64,000 bases of DNA from the NCBI RefSeq assembly GCF_900111565.1, contig NZ_FOIK01000001.1:1-64000 (forward strand). The letters run 5' to 3'. A program made the translations under genes and the position numbers. Under the pieces are notes generated by a model, which saw only the letters and a program-made list of their open reading frames with translations, made no database searches and was not told the origin of the DNA. The first letter of the stretch is position 1, and every line of letters starts with the position of its first letter. The stretch comes from Paenibacillus sp. NFR01. GTDB taxonomy: Bacteria > Bacillota > Bacilli > Paenibacillales > Paenibacillaceae. Positions 1-7,972 of the stretch are shown in pieces.

Positions 1-153
1 CGAGCGAATGAATTCATTCGTAAAAGTTATGAATTATTGAAAATAAAACTTGCTGAAACATACAGGTATGATATTGATAATTACAGTCTGATGAAGACTG
101 AATTTGTAACCGATGTATTAAACAAAACCATATACAGGGCAAAGGGCAAGTAA
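1..153 (+). CDS. C-terminal part of a cassette-encoded hypothetical protein
   Basis: Frame 1 is open from the window edge to a TAA at 151-153 and encodes about 50 residues, starting RANEFIRKSYELL and ending YRAKGK. The start lies outside the window. The fragment is charged and probably helical; I do not recognise a family. It sits 40 bp before the first attC-like repeat, as expected for the gene of the cassette that this repeat closes. Confidence 0.6.
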   Translation, partial: RANEFIRKSYELLKIKLAETYRYDIDNYSLMKTEFVTDVLNKTIYRAKGK

Positions 154-193
154 TCTAATTATTAGTGGGAGATTTCAGTGAAGAGGCAACAGC

Positions 194-355
194 GTCTAAC
201 AACGTATTCACGCTGCGGGCCATGCGGCCCTTGGTCTGCAAGAGGAATTTCGGAGATGCGGAGTCAGCAGACAACCCTGCACTGGCTAAGTCCGTCGGAC
301 CCGGGGCGAACGCCCCTTAAGCCAGTGAGGGTTCGTGAATACCAGAACGTTATAG
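194..355 (+). repeat. attC-like site 1
   Basis: R'' GTCTAAC (194-200) and R' GTTATAG (349-355). L boxes TATTCACG and CGTGAATA pair. Arm 1 is GGGCC/GGCCC, arm 2 GTCTGC/GCAGAC, arm 3 CACTGGCTAAG/CTTAAGCCAGTG with a GGGGCG/CGCCCC tip. R'' and R' of this site do not match each other; R' matches R'' of site 2. Confidence 0.85.
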
Positions 356-431
356 GAAATCAGCGCATCCACATTCAAAGAATCGTAGTAACCCAAAAAC
401 ACTCTAAATTCATGAAAGAATAGGTGATTAT

Positions 432-781
432 ATGTCTGATTTTCTATTATATGATTATTTAATGATTTATTCCGATGAGAAATATACAGAGAAAATAAAA
501 ACAATAGAAATTGAGGAATTCTTCATTGAAACATTAGAGTTTAATAAAATAAGCAGTTTGAAATTTTCCAAAGTGATTAATGATGAATTGATAATAGCTA
601 CTGGTCTTTTTGCTGATTCAGAAGGTAGTTATGCTTTTATACTCTAGATGGAATAGAAGAGATTAACTTAATAGAAATAGATATACCCCAAGAGATTAAT
701 ATAGAAATAGAAGAGTCAATCTTAGAAATTGCACATGCAATAGCAAGTAAATTCTCATGGATAATAGATGAACGAAGATAA
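432..781 (+). pseudogene. Frameshifted cassette gene, hypothetical acidic protein
   Basis: An ATG at 432 opens a 71-residue frame (MSDFLLYDYL...) that stops at 645-647. A second frame continues directly from the T-run near 634-640 and reads LDGIEEINLIEIDIPQEIN to a TAA at 779-781. Joined, they give an acidic protein of about 116 residues, so a one-base change in the TTTT run at about 636 is the simplest explanation. This may be a real frameshift or a sequencing error. The family is not recognised; the size and acidity recall immunity proteins, but no motif shows that. The cassette is closed by site 2, whose R'' matches this cassette's start perfectly. Confidence 0.65.
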
Positions 782-823
782 TAAATGATTTTAGTGGGCT
801 AAATCGAGGAAGGCGCTGACATC

Positions 824-944
824 CTATAACAATGTTTTCACGCATCGGCAGACAAGCTGCCTCGGTCTCGGAAGAGAGGTCGGAGATGTTGATGCCGGGA
901 CACATCCGACTACGTCGGACGTCGTGAACACGGGAACGTTAGCC
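824..944 (+). repeat. attC-like site 2 (short class)
   Basis: R'' CTATAAC (824-830), exact reverse complement of the GTTATAG that starts this cassette; R' GTTAGCC (938-944). Arm 1 is GGCAG/CTGCC, arm 2 GTCTCGG/CCGGGAC (one G-T wobble), and arm 3 is only a mini hairpin TCCGAC-tac-GTCGGA. 121 bp. Confidence 0.85.
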
Positions 945-967
945 GAAATTAACTAGGAGGGAAAGCT

Positions 968-1762
968 ATGAAGTTTCTAAAACGCACAAAGGAAATTGCC
1001 ATTCTTATTGTAACCATTTCAATTGCAATTAAGTTTATTTTGCTGGATTTTAACAGTTTGTCCCTTCCGGATAACTTAACAAATCTGCTAGCCATGACTC
1101 TTGCTCTATTTTCTATAGGATTATCAGCACTTTTTTATTTTAAAGCGAATGACACTAGCAACAGTTTTTATAACAATACATACCAATTTACTAAAGATAT
1201 TTCAGAAAAGATTGGTAGAATTGAAGAACGGTTTGGCAAAGATTTAAGTAATATTGAAAAAAATTACTCACGAATGCTTGAGAGAATTGATAAAATACCA
1301 TTCTCTGAATCTATTGAAGAAGAAATATTGGATAAAACACTCAATCAAAATATATTATCACAAGAAAAGGAAGATATAATTAATCAATTAATAGAGAAGG
1401 CTAATATAAGCGAAGACGAAAAATCCAAAATCGTAGATCAACTTAAAGCTAAGGAAATTGAATTAACAGAGGTAAAGACTAGATTATTTGAATTGCAAAG
1501 TCAACTAGATGCTTTTCGTAATCGGTTTGAACTTCCGCCTCATACGAGAAATATTATTCAATATATTATAAAGGGGATTATTAATAGAGGTGAGATGCCC
1601 GAAACATATAGTGATTTTTTAAAACTTGTTGAGAGAAACATTTTACTAATGGATGAAAAGGATCTTAATATTCTACTGGCTGAAGGTTTATTATCTCCAG
1701 AATATAATTTATCAAGAATTGGAAGAAAGTTAATCATTCAGACTCTCAAAGAAGCCAGTTAA
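968..1762 (+). CDS. Cassette gene: two-TM coiled-coil membrane protein
   Basis: 264 residues. Start ATG 968 follows a clear AGGAGGGAAAGCT Shine-Dalgarno. Two hydrophobic segments (about residues 9-29 and 39-60) are followed by a long charged, heptad-like coiled coil (about 75-185) and a C-terminal helical region of about 75 residues (from ELPPHTRNI). This suggests an inner-membrane anchor with a cytoplasmic coiled coil and a small end domain. It is the largest gene of the array and fills its cassette: the stop lies 4 bp before the R'' of site 3. I do not recognise the family. The architecture would suit a membrane-tethered sensor or defence component, but that is inference only. Confidence 0.8.
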   Translation: MKFLKRTKEIAILIVTISIAIKFILLDFNSLSLPDNLTNLLAMTLALFSIGLSALFYFKANDTSNSFYNNTYQFTKDISEKIGRIEERFGKDLSNIEKNYSRMLERIDKIPFSESIEEEILDKTLNQNILSQEKEDIINQLIEKANISEDEKSKIVDQLKAKEIELTEVKTRLFELQSQLDAFRNRFELPPHTRNIIQYIIKGIINRGEMPETYSDFLKLVERNILLMDEKDLNILLAEGLLSPEYNLSRIGRKLIIQTLKEAS

Positions 1763-1766
1763 CTTC

Positions 1767-1928
1767 GGCTAACAATATATTCACGCTGCGGGCCATTCGG
1801 CCCTTGGATCGCCAGAAGGTAAACAGCCAGGAAGCGATTCAGGCGATCAACTCCTGCGAGGCTAAGTCTTCGACCCGGCGCTAAAGCGCCTTAAGCCTCT
1901 CGGGTTCGTGAATACAACAACGTTATGT
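1767..1928 (+). repeat. attC-like site 3
   Basis: R'' GGCTAAC (1767-1773) is the exact complement of this cassette's start GTTAGCC, and the match extends to 10 bp. R' GTTATGT (1922-1928). Arm 1 GGGCC/GGCCC; arm 2 GATCGCC/GGCGATC, different from site 1 but still paired; arm 3 CGAGGCTAAG/CTTAAGCCTCTCG. Confidence 0.85.
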
Positions 1929-1964
1929 GAAATGACCGAAGATCGAAGTGAAAGAGGGATGTTC

Positions 1965-2423
1965 ATGTTACAACTACATCCATTACCAAAAGGAACTACT
2001 GGATTCACTAGTTCTGCTAATTCGTTAACTATTCTAGATGTTAAGCCGTTCATTGGTTTAGTTTATTCGATTTTAAGAGGGACAATGGAATGGGAAGACA
2101 TTGATCTCAAAGGAAAGAATTACTTTTATTTTTCAATTATGTCAGATGATCAAGAATATCATGTATTATTAAATGCCTATTTTCCATACGTAGGCATATC
2201 AAGAAGTTTCAACAATAACAAATTCAGTTTTATGAGTTCAGAAGAAATCAATAATCAGTTTATAATTCTAACAGAATGTAATTATGTACTTCTTGGAAAG
2301 GAAGAACTTGATAAAGAGCTTACAGATACAGATTTTTTAGAATTAGACAATGCTGAATTAGAGCAATTGAATTATTGGAAACCGAGAATTGTTAGTGAAA
2401 TTATTTTTAATAATTGGGATTGA
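1965..2423 (+). CDS. Cassette gene: hypothetical protein
   Basis: About 152 residues (MLQLHPLPKGTTGF...NNWD). The open frame reaches back into attC site 3, but ATG 1965 has AAAGAGGG six bases upstream and is preferred over the GTG at 1908 or the ATGs at 1932 and 1959. Acidic in its second half (EELDKELTDTDFLELDNAELEQ), no signal peptide, no TM segment. Family not recognised. It is the only gene in its cassette. Confidence 0.7.
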   Translation: MLQLHPLPKGTTGFTSSANSLTILDVKPFIGLVYSILRGTMEWEDIDLKGKNYFYFSIMSDDQEYHVLLNAYFPYVGISRSFNNNKFSFMSSEEINNQFIILTECNYVLLGKEELDKELTDTDFLELDNAELEQLNYWKPRIVSEIIFNNWD

Positions 2424-2446
2424 TTATTCGAGAAGTCGGTCACATC

Positions 2447-2612
2447 ACATAACATTATATCCACGCTTCGGGCCTGACGGCCCTCGGTCCGCGAGAAGCG
2501 ATCGGCAGGGAAGTAGATTCAGCGGACACATCTGCACCGACTAACCGCATCGCGGCCGGCTGCTGGCGCAGCCTTAAGTCGGTGAGACGTCGTGGATACA
2601 GGAACGTTATCT
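2447..2612 (+). repeat. attC-like site 4
   Basis: R'' ACATAAC (2447-2453) matches this cassette's start GTTATGT; R' GTTATCT (2606-2612). The L boxes here are TATCCACG and CGTGGATA, a paired double change from TATTCACG/CGTGAATA. Arm 2 GTCCGC/GCGGAC, arm 3 CACCGACTAA/TTAAGTCGGTG. Confidence 0.85.
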
Positions 2613-2642
2613 GAAAGACTAGCATAAAAGGAGAAAAAACAA

Positions 2643-3110
2643 ATGCCTTTAATACATGAATTCCTGGTTGTTTCTAAAGATGATGACTTACTTTTAAATA
2701 AAATTATTAGAGATGATAATGGCAGAATTGATAAGAAGAAATCTGGGTTAGATTATTTGGTCGAAGTGGACGATGATCTAATTCAATATTTTTCTGATAC
2801 TCTTAAGTGGATTCCAAATGGATTGAAAGGTGCACATGGATTAAATTACTACGGACTAACAGAAATCTATTCATTCGGCGCAAGCAAATTGAAGAGTGTA
2901 ATTCAAGGTTGGTACTATTTATTTGATAATGCGCCAAGTATACTGCATCTAACCGGAAACTATTCTTGGATCAACGGAGAGAAAACAGGAAAATATGAAA
3001 TATTACATTTTACAAAAGAAGAGATAATTTTTATGCTTCTTGAGCTAATAAAGATTTGTGAAATAGTAGAAAATAGTGACGACAAAATATTATTACATAT
3101 GGGAATATAG
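2643..3110 (+). CDS. Cassette gene: hypothetical protein
   Basis: 155 residues, ATG 2643 preceded by AAAGGAGAAAAAACAA. Starts MPLIHEFLVVSKDDDLLLNK and ends KILLHMGI. Mixed alpha/beta with an aromatic centre (GWYYLFDNAPSILHL, NYSWINGEKTGKYE), soluble, no signal peptide. Family not recognised. Single-gene cassette between sites 4 and 5, whose R boxes match exactly. Confidence 0.8.
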   Translation: MPLIHEFLVVSKDDDLLLNKIIRDDNGRIDKKKSGLDYLVEVDDDLIQYFSDTLKWIPNGLKGAHGLNYYGLTEIYSFGASKLKSVIQGWYYLFDNAPSILHLTGNYSWINGEKTGKYEILHFTKEEIIFMLLELIKICEIVENSDDKILLHMGI

Positions 3111-3163
3111 AAAACAAAAACTGCAGAATAATAATCAAGCTGATTCAGGAGGGCTAGTCCATC

Positions 3164-3332
3164 AGATAACATCGCATTCAACGCGGCGGGACGGGACAAG
3201 CCCGACCCTGGGTCCGGAAGATGCTTTTCGGGCGGCTAATTCACCGGACACATTCAACCGGCTAAGTGGCAGAGCCACCCGGACCTTCGCTCCTTAAGCC
3301 GCTTGAACGTCGTGAATGCGGGAACGTTATCC
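3164..3332 (+). repeat. attC-like site 5
   Basis: R'' AGATAAC (3164-3170) matches the cassette start GTTATCT; R' GTTATCC (3326-3332). The L'' box is CATTCAACG against L' CGTGAATG: the C/G end pair co-varies and one extra A is present. Arm 2 GTCCGG/CCGGAC, arm 3 CGGCTAAG/CTTAAGCCG with a GTGGC/GCCAC tip. Confidence 0.85.
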
Positions 3333-3369
3333 GAAATTACCGGAATAAAGAATAACAGGAGGAGATCAA

Positions 3370-3870
3370 GTGAAAAAAGCTTCTAAAGAAGAAATACAAA
3401 ATCTCCTCGAGTTATTCAAAAGATTAGACATAGAAGATATTGAGAATCCTAACTTAAATTTTAAACATATTGGGCTATTAGATGTTTATCCTAAGTGCTT
3501 AACGGAAGAGGAAGCAGTGTTATTATTAGGACCTGAACATAATAGAAGTTATGAACACAAGTATACTAAGTATTTTCAACGATTTGAACAATCAATACCT
3601 GGATCAATTTATATAACTAAGCGTCCAATCTTTTGTAGACGGAACAAAGTTAAAGAAAGCGTTTATAAAATAGAAAATAGCCATGAACTAATGGGCATAA
3701 TAATCCAAATTACTAGGGAGGAGTGTTTATATAATTTATTTGTTCCTGAAGCGGAGACAGTAGTCATAGGAAATTTTGATCTTTCGTGGCCGATATATAG
3801 TAATTCAGAATACTTTAAAATATTTAATGAAATAGCAGGAGAAGTGAATTTATATATAAGATCTAATTAG
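3370..3870 (+). CDS. Cassette gene: hypothetical protein
   Basis: 166 residues starting at GTG 3370, with AGGAGGAG at -9. Starts MKKASKEEIQNLLELFKRLD and ends EVNLYIRSN. Soluble, mixed charge, with a basic stretch ITKRPIFCRRNKVKE in the middle. No family recognised. Its cassette is one of two whose ends differ by one base (GTTATCC against the complement of CGATAAC). Confidence 0.75.
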   Translation: MKKASKEEIQNLLELFKRLDIEDIENPNLNFKHIGLLDVYPKCLTEEEAVLLLGPEHNRSYEHKYTKYFQRFEQSIPGSIYITKRPIFCRRNKVKESVYKIENSHELMGIIIQITREECLYNLFVPEAETVVIGNFDLSWPIYSNSEYFKIFNEIAGEVNLYIRSN

Positions 3871-3898
3871 AAGGTTATTCGAAGAAGCTGGTAACATC

Positions 3899-4060
3899 CG
3901 ATAACACTGTATTCACGCCGCGGACCTGATGGCCCTTTGTCTGCAGGAGGCTTTTCGAAGAAGTTAAATCAGCAGACAACCCTACACTGGCTAAGTCCGT
4001 CGGACCCGGGGCTTACGCCCCTTAAGCCAGTGAGGGTTCGTGAATACAAGAACGTTATCT
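3899..4060 (+). repeat. attC-like site 6
   Basis: R'' CGATAAC (3899-3905), one mismatch to the cassette start GTTATCC; R' GTTATCT (4054-4060). Arm 1 GGACC/GGCCC has one mismatch, arm 2 GTCTGC/GCAGAC, arm 3 CACTGGCTAAG/CTTAAGCCAGTG, very close to site 1. Confidence 0.85.
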
Positions 4061-4310
4061 GTAACTCCTGAGGGATAGGAAAGAGTAAGTTTGAATGAAA
4101 GAAACCGCTAGAGTTGGATGAAGAATCGAAGAAGAAGAAGTTACAGCACTGAAACACAGAGGGAAAGCATGCCGGAGGAAGAATCAAAGATGAAGAGACA
4201 GTGGCAATAGAAAGATAGAGGAAGGGCATGCCGGGATGAAGATTCAAGGTAGCAGACGCCTCGGCATTTGAAAGAGTTTAGGCAGAGAATTCGAGGAAGT
4301 CAGGAGCACC
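4061..4310 (+). other. Cassette without a convincing gene
   Basis: About 250 bp between sites 6 and 7, strongly purine-rich on the + strand. No frame with an ATG and ribosome site exceeds about 13 codons; the longest minus-strand frame runs into the attC and looks like a shadow. Two near-copies of GCATGCCGG followed by a GAAGAATCAAAGA-like stretch lie about 60 bp apart (near 4168 and 4228). The cassette ends match exactly (GTTATCT/AGATAAC), so it is a genuine cassette. It could hold a small RNA, a promoter, a very short peptide gene or a dead gene. Confidence 0.55.
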
Positions 4311-4428
4311 AGATAACATAATATTCACGCTGCGAGCATTCGCTCTTGGTCCGGCAGAGGGATATCGAAGAAGTAAGAGCTGCCGGACACCTGGCATTCG
4401 CCAAGTCGTGAATACACAAACGTTAGAT
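4311..4428 (+). repeat. attC-like site 7 (short class)
   Basis: R'' AGATAAC (4311-4317) matches its cassette; R' GTTAGAT (4422-4428). Arm 1 GAGC/GCTC, arm 2 a perfect GTCCGGCAG/CTGCCGGAC, arm 3 reduced to TGGC-attc-GCCA. 118 bp. Confidence 0.85.
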
Positions 4429-4480
4429 GAAACTACTGCAAAGCCTTATATAAACATTGAAAAAATGAGGTGTAACCTAA

Positions 4481-4903
4481 ATGATAAACCAAGAAATCAA
4501 AGGGATATGGTCAGTAGATTGTATGTACAGACCTGGAGCACAAGCAGACGAAAGAGTTGTATTTCTAGAAAATGGATTTGGTTGGATTGAAATATTGAAT
4601 TGGAGCTCTATTTCTGTTGAGACATTTAATTGGACAGTTGAAAATGCAAGATTAAATATTAAAGGTGAACTATGCTCAAGTAATTATGAAGAACCAGAAT
4701 CATCAAATCTTAATGTTGTAAGGATGGAATTTTTCGTAGTAGATGAGTTAACACCATCGGGTAAAACAATGAAAGTAATAAATTTTTCGAGACCAATTTG
4801 TTTAAATAATATGAAATTCGGATTGCTAGAAAAAGATGTGAAAGATGACTACTATATTAAACGCCAGAAACTACTAGAAAATAAAATTGGTCTAAATGAG
4901 TAA
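4481..4903 (+). CDS. Cassette gene: hypothetical protein
   Basis: 140 residues, ATG 4481 after GAGGTGTAACCTAA. MINQEIKGIWSVDCMYRPGA... contains alternating strand-like segments (VVFLENGFGWIEIL, RLNIKGELC, VVRMEFFVVDEL), suggesting a small beta-rich, possibly lipocalin-like fold. This is inference from pattern only. No signal peptide. Family not recognised. Cassette ends GTTAGAT/ATCTAAC match exactly. Confidence 0.75.
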   Translation: MINQEIKGIWSVDCMYRPGAQADERVVFLENGFGWIEILNWSSISVETFNWTVENARLNIKGELCSSNYEEPESSNLNVVRMEFFVVDELTPSGKTMKVINFSRPICLNNMKFGLLEKDVKDDYYIKRQKLLENKIGLNE

Positions 4904-4947
4904 TGACTTGAAGGGGATTTAAGTATTTCGGGGAAGGCAGTAGCACC

Positions 4948-5062
4948 ATCTAACAATATATTCACGCTGCGGGCCATTCGACCCTGGGTCTGCAAGAAGA
5001 TAATTCTGGGATGTGGAATCAGCAGACAACCCTACGGGTTCGTGAATACGGGAACGTTAGAT
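4948..5062 (+). repeat. attC-like site 8 (short class)
   Basis: R'' ATCTAAC (4948-4954), R' GTTAGAT (5056-5062): one of three sites where the two boxes also match each other. Arm 2 GTCTGC/GCAGAC, arm 3 reduced to ACCC-tac-GGGT. 115 bp, the shortest site. Confidence 0.85.
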
Positions 5063-5115
5063 GAAAGATACGCAATAATGACATAAATACAGATAACAAC
5101 ATGGGGGTTGTCTCT

Positions 5116-5484
5116 ATGATTAATGAGGTCAATAAATACCTTGGAAGTTGGATGGATCATTCCCGTCATTTACTAATAATTAACATGATAGATGAAATGA
5201 ATGTAAGTGTAGACTTTTATCCAAGTGTTGGTAGTGAGCCGGTTGTTCGAAAGTTACTTGGAAGAAAAGCTTTATCGAAAAACATGAAGGGGATCTTGCA
5301 AGAACAAGGACTACAAATTGAGTTAGGAGAAGAAGAACTTGGACCAACCCTTCAACTTAAAATAACTCACATAAATATCAAGGAATATTTAGAACCACGT
5401 GTAGTTATGGGAATGTATGATGATTATGAAGACGACTTTGGCGTCCCATGGATATATCCTTTAACTTACTATAAGAGATTATAA
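5116..5484 (+). CDS. Cassette gene: hypothetical protein
   Basis: 122 residues from ATG 5116, which has GGGGGTT seven bases upstream; an in-frame ATG at 5101 has no clear site. MINEVNKYLGSWMDHSRHLLI... has a central LLGRKALSKNMKG stretch and an acidic, proline/tyrosine-rich end (YDDYEDDFGVPWIYPLTYYKRL). Soluble and unrecognised. Cassette ends match exactly. Confidence 0.7.
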   Translation: MINEVNKYLGSWMDHSRHLLIINMIDEMNVSVDFYPSVGSEPVVRKLLGRKALSKNMKGILQEQGLQIELGEEELGPTLQLKITHINIKEYLEPRVVMGMYDDYEDDFGVPWIYPLTYYKRL

Positions 5485-5550
5485 AATGAATAAATTTAAA
5501 TACATATAAGTGATTGATTTTTTAAGCTATTCGAAGAAGGCATATCCATC

Positions 5551-5712
5551 ATCTAACACTGTATTCACACGGCGTGCCTAACGGCCCTTGGTCTGCTAGA
5601 GGCATTTCGTGGAAGAGGGTTCTGCAGACAACCCTGTGAGGCTAAGTGGCGGAGCCACCCGGTCCTGGCGGACCTTAAACCTCTCGGGTTCGTGAATACA
5701 ACAACGTTATCG
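5551..5712 (+). repeat. attC-like site 9
   Basis: R'' ATCTAAC (5551-5557) matches its cassette start; R' GTTATCG (5706-5712). Arm 2 GTCTGC/GCAGAC; arm 3 begins GAGGCTAAG and closes with CCTC, with a GTGGC/GCCAC tip hairpin. Arm 1 is imperfect. Confidence 0.85.
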
Positions 5713-5738
5713 GAAATTCAGTTGAAGGGATAATGCAC

Positions 5739-6377
5739 ATGAAAACTCTATTTCGACCTGTTGGTCTAATTGAAATGAAATTAATATTAGATCTTGAACT
5801 TAATGGTTTTCCTCCAAGGCTGCCAGAGCAGCCTATTTTTTACCCAGTCCTAAATCAAGCTTATGCAGACCAGATTGCATTGGAATGGAATACTAAAGAT
5901 AAAGTCTTTGGGAGCGTTGGATTTGTAACTGAGTTTAATGTGGCTAGTCCTTTTATTGATAAATATGAAGAACAAATTGTAGGATCAAGAAACCATAATG
6001 AGTTATGGATCCCAGCTGAAGATTTAGAGGAGCTTAACAATAATATTGAAGGTCAGATTAAGATAGTTAATGTGTTTTATGGAAGTAACTATAAAGGGCT
6101 TACTCCGGAATTAACAATATTTGAAGATAAGAATCCTAAAGAACAATTTATTATTTGGAAAGAAATTTTGGATTATAATTCAATGGATTTCTATTGTGAA
6201 ATCAAAGACAACTGGAAATATATCTATATGAATTTTGCATTTTGGAAGAAGACTGAATTCATTGAATTTGGAATAACTGATGCAACAAAGTCTGAAGTAC
6301 TTTCAACCATGAAAGAGTACTGGAATGATCACTTTCCACAAACTAAATTATTTGAAGGCAACTCTGAGAAGAACTGA
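5739..6377 (+). CDS. Cassette gene: protein of the 'ADP-ribosylation/crystallin J1' annotated family
   Basis: 212 residues from ATG 5739 (GAAGGGA eight bases upstream; an in-frame ATG at 5733 is too close). The N-terminal half (RPVGLIEMKLI, FPPRLPEQPIFYPVLNQ, ALEWNTKD, GFVTEFNV, HNELWIPAEDLEELN) matches my memory of a Bacillus/Paenibacillus family labelled ADP-ribosylation/crystallin J1; its biochemical function is not established. The C-terminal part (about residues 115-212) looks like an additional small domain. The stop is 5 bp from R'' of site 10, so the cassette is filled. Confidence in the family name is moderate. Confidence 0.65.
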   Translation: MKTLFRPVGLIEMKLILDLELNGFPPRLPEQPIFYPVLNQAYADQIALEWNTKDKVFGSVGFVTEFNVASPFIDKYEEQIVGSRNHNELWIPAEDLEELNNNIEGQIKIVNVFYGSNYKGLTPELTIFEDKNPKEQFIIWKEILDYNSMDFYCEIKDNWKYIYMNFAFWKKTEFIEFGITDATKSEVLSTMKEYWNDHFPQTKLFEGNSEKN

Positions 6378-6382
6378 ACATC

Positions 6383-6569
6383 CGATAACACCATATTCAC
6401 GCTTCGGGCCATTCGGCCCTCGGTCCGGCAGAAGTTAGAAGAGGATTCGGGGATGAATTTTCAGTAGCGGGGAAGCTATTTCAGCCGGACACATCCTTCC
6501 ACCTAACCGCGTCGCGGCCGCCCTTCGGGCTTAAGGTGGAAGGACGTCGTGAATACACGAACGTTATCG
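6383..6569 (+). repeat. attC-like site 10
   Basis: R'' CGATAAC (6383-6389), R' GTTATCG (6563-6569), matching both its cassette and each other. Arm 1 GGGCC/GGCCC, arm 2 GTCCGGC/GCCGGAC, arm 3 TTCCACCTAA/TTAAGGTGGAA. 187 bp; the apical region of arm 2 is enlarged, as in site 13. Confidence 0.85.
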
Positions 6570-6607
6570 GAAATCAGTGTTAGATAATAAAACATGGAGT
6601 TGTAAAT

Positions 6608-7093
6608 ATGAAGTATTCAATCAGAAATATTTTAGGAATTACACTAATGTTTCCAATGTTTATTAGTATGTTCACACTAAATCATTTTATTTCTTGGTTA
6701 ATATTTGGGATTTATATTTTATTGCTAGGCTTAGTTTTTCTCTTTTCAAGCTTTCTTAGTAACTTTGAAAAAATAGAAAATAAAATCAACAAAGTATTTA
6801 TGAGAACACTGGCTTTTATTGTCGGTGTTGGTATGATAATGTTTTTTAGTTTGGTTTGGTCTACAAGTTACTTAGATATTAGTGCGTATTTTTCAGAGAG
6901 TTATGAAACAGTTAGGGGATATCCGAGTCAAATAGGTGATGTATCATCAAAGAGTGTATTTCAGCAAATTGAAATAAATCATATTAAACTTAAGAGCGTT
7001 TATGAAATTCATGAAAAGGACTTTAATAAAGAACTAGAAGCGACTTATTTACCTAGATCAAAGTATGTAATTAAGCTTTGGATATATAAATAA
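6608..7093 (+). CDS. Cassette gene: membrane protein
   Basis: 161 residues, ATG 6608 after TGGAGTTGTAAAT. Three hydrophobic segments (about residues 8-24, 28-48 and 66-86) are followed by an exported or cytoplasmic tail of about 75 residues (SYLDISAYFSESYETVRGYPS...KLWIYK). Family not recognised. Single-gene cassette with exactly matching ends. Confidence 0.75.
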   Translation: MKYSIRNILGITLMFPMFISMFTLNHFISWLIFGIYILLLGLVFLFSSFLSNFEKIENKINKVFMRTLAFIVGVGMIMFFSLVWSTSYLDISAYFSESYETVRGYPSQIGDVSSKSVFQQIEINHIKLKSVYEIHEKDFNKELEATYLPRSKYVIKLWIYK

Positions 7094-7127
7094 GATTTTG
7101 TTGTAGCTCAAAGAAGACACTGACATC

Positions 7128-7290
7128 CGATAACACTGTATTCACGCTGCAGGCCTTTCGGCCTTTGGTTCGCCCGAAGGGATTGGCAGAGTAGTGGAAT
7201 CAGGCGAACAACCCTGCGAACCTAACCGCGGTCGCGGCAGCCCCGTTGGGGCTTAAGGTTCTCAGGTTCGTGAATACAACAACGTTATGT
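7128..7290 (+). repeat. attC-like site 11
   Basis: R'' CGATAAC (7128-7134) matches its cassette; R' GTTATGT (7284-7290). Arm 1 AGGCC/GGCCT (a paired change from GGGCC/GGCCC), arm 2 GTTCGCC/GGCGAAC, arm 3 GAACCTAA/TTAAGGTTC: all three arms differ from site 1 yet stay paired. Confidence 0.88.
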
Positions 7291-7320
7291 GAAATACACA
7301 CAATATTAATGAAAGAAGTG

Positions 7321-7947
7321 ATGAATTTGCCTGAATACTCACATATTCAGACTTATGTAAAATGCAATCAAAATAATTTTAGTGAAGTCATTAGTAACTT
7401 TTCTCAAGCTTTATCTGATATGAATATAGATAACGCATATTTTCTGACTGAATTAGTCTGGGAATTATCGGATAATGGTTTTATGTATGTCGGCGGTGGT
7501 GCAGACTCGAAAGAATACACTATCAATAATCAATTGTTGCATATCCGACCTTATGTTATGGGTTGGACTCCAGACGTAATTGAGGAACTAAGTGAGTCTT
7601 GGTTAGTGATAGATTTACTATTATGGACAGAAGAGATTGAACTTGATTATCAGATGGGTCAACTTAAAGAACCTTATAAACTAATAATATGGAACTTGTT
7701 GGAGGGTCTCTTTAACCGATTTAATGAAACAGGCGTGTATTTTACAAATGAAGTAACTGACGGTAGACCATGGGAGTCATTAATAATGAATAATGAGAAT
7801 GAACTTTGGTCTTTTGATGCTGCTATAATTCCTATATTTCTATTTGAAAAGTATAAAGATATAGATGGGGAGGAATTTTTCTATGAATATGTAGGTGACA
7901 AACTGTATATAGCAAGAAAACTTGTATGGAATATATGTCCTTGGTAA
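7321..7947 (+). CDS. Cassette gene: hypothetical protein
   Basis: 208 residues from ATG 7321, preceded by GAAAGAAG at short spacing; ATG 7309 in frame is an alternative, and the frame is open back into site 11. MNLPEYSHIQTYVKCNQ... with a GGGADSKEY loop and many acidic and aromatic residues (LLLWTEEIELDYQMG, RPWESLIMNNENELWSFD). Soluble. Family not recognised. Cassette ends GTTATGT/ACATAAC match exactly. Confidence 0.7.
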   Translation: MNLPEYSHIQTYVKCNQNNFSEVISNFSQALSDMNIDNAYFLTELVWELSDNGFMYVGGGADSKEYTINNQLLHIRPYVMGWTPDVIEELSESWLVIDLLLWTEEIELDYQMGQLKEPYKLIIWNLLEGLFNRFNETGVYFTNEVTDGRPWESLIMNNENELWSFDAAIIPIFLFEKYKDIDGEEFFYEYVGDKLYIARKLVWNICPW

Positions 7948-7972
7948 GTATCTCAAATTAGGCATGTACTTC

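Noticed and set aside
178..423. Open frames that run through the array repeats (also at 1908, 3076, 7246 and 8723)
   Set aside because: They translate the GC-rich repeat itself, begin without ribosome sites, and better starts exist just downstream of each R' box.
3969..4247. Minus-strand 92-residue frame in the ORF-less cassette
   Set aside because: Low complexity (Ser/Phe/Leu-rich complement of a purine-rich strand), overlaps site 6, no ribosome site.
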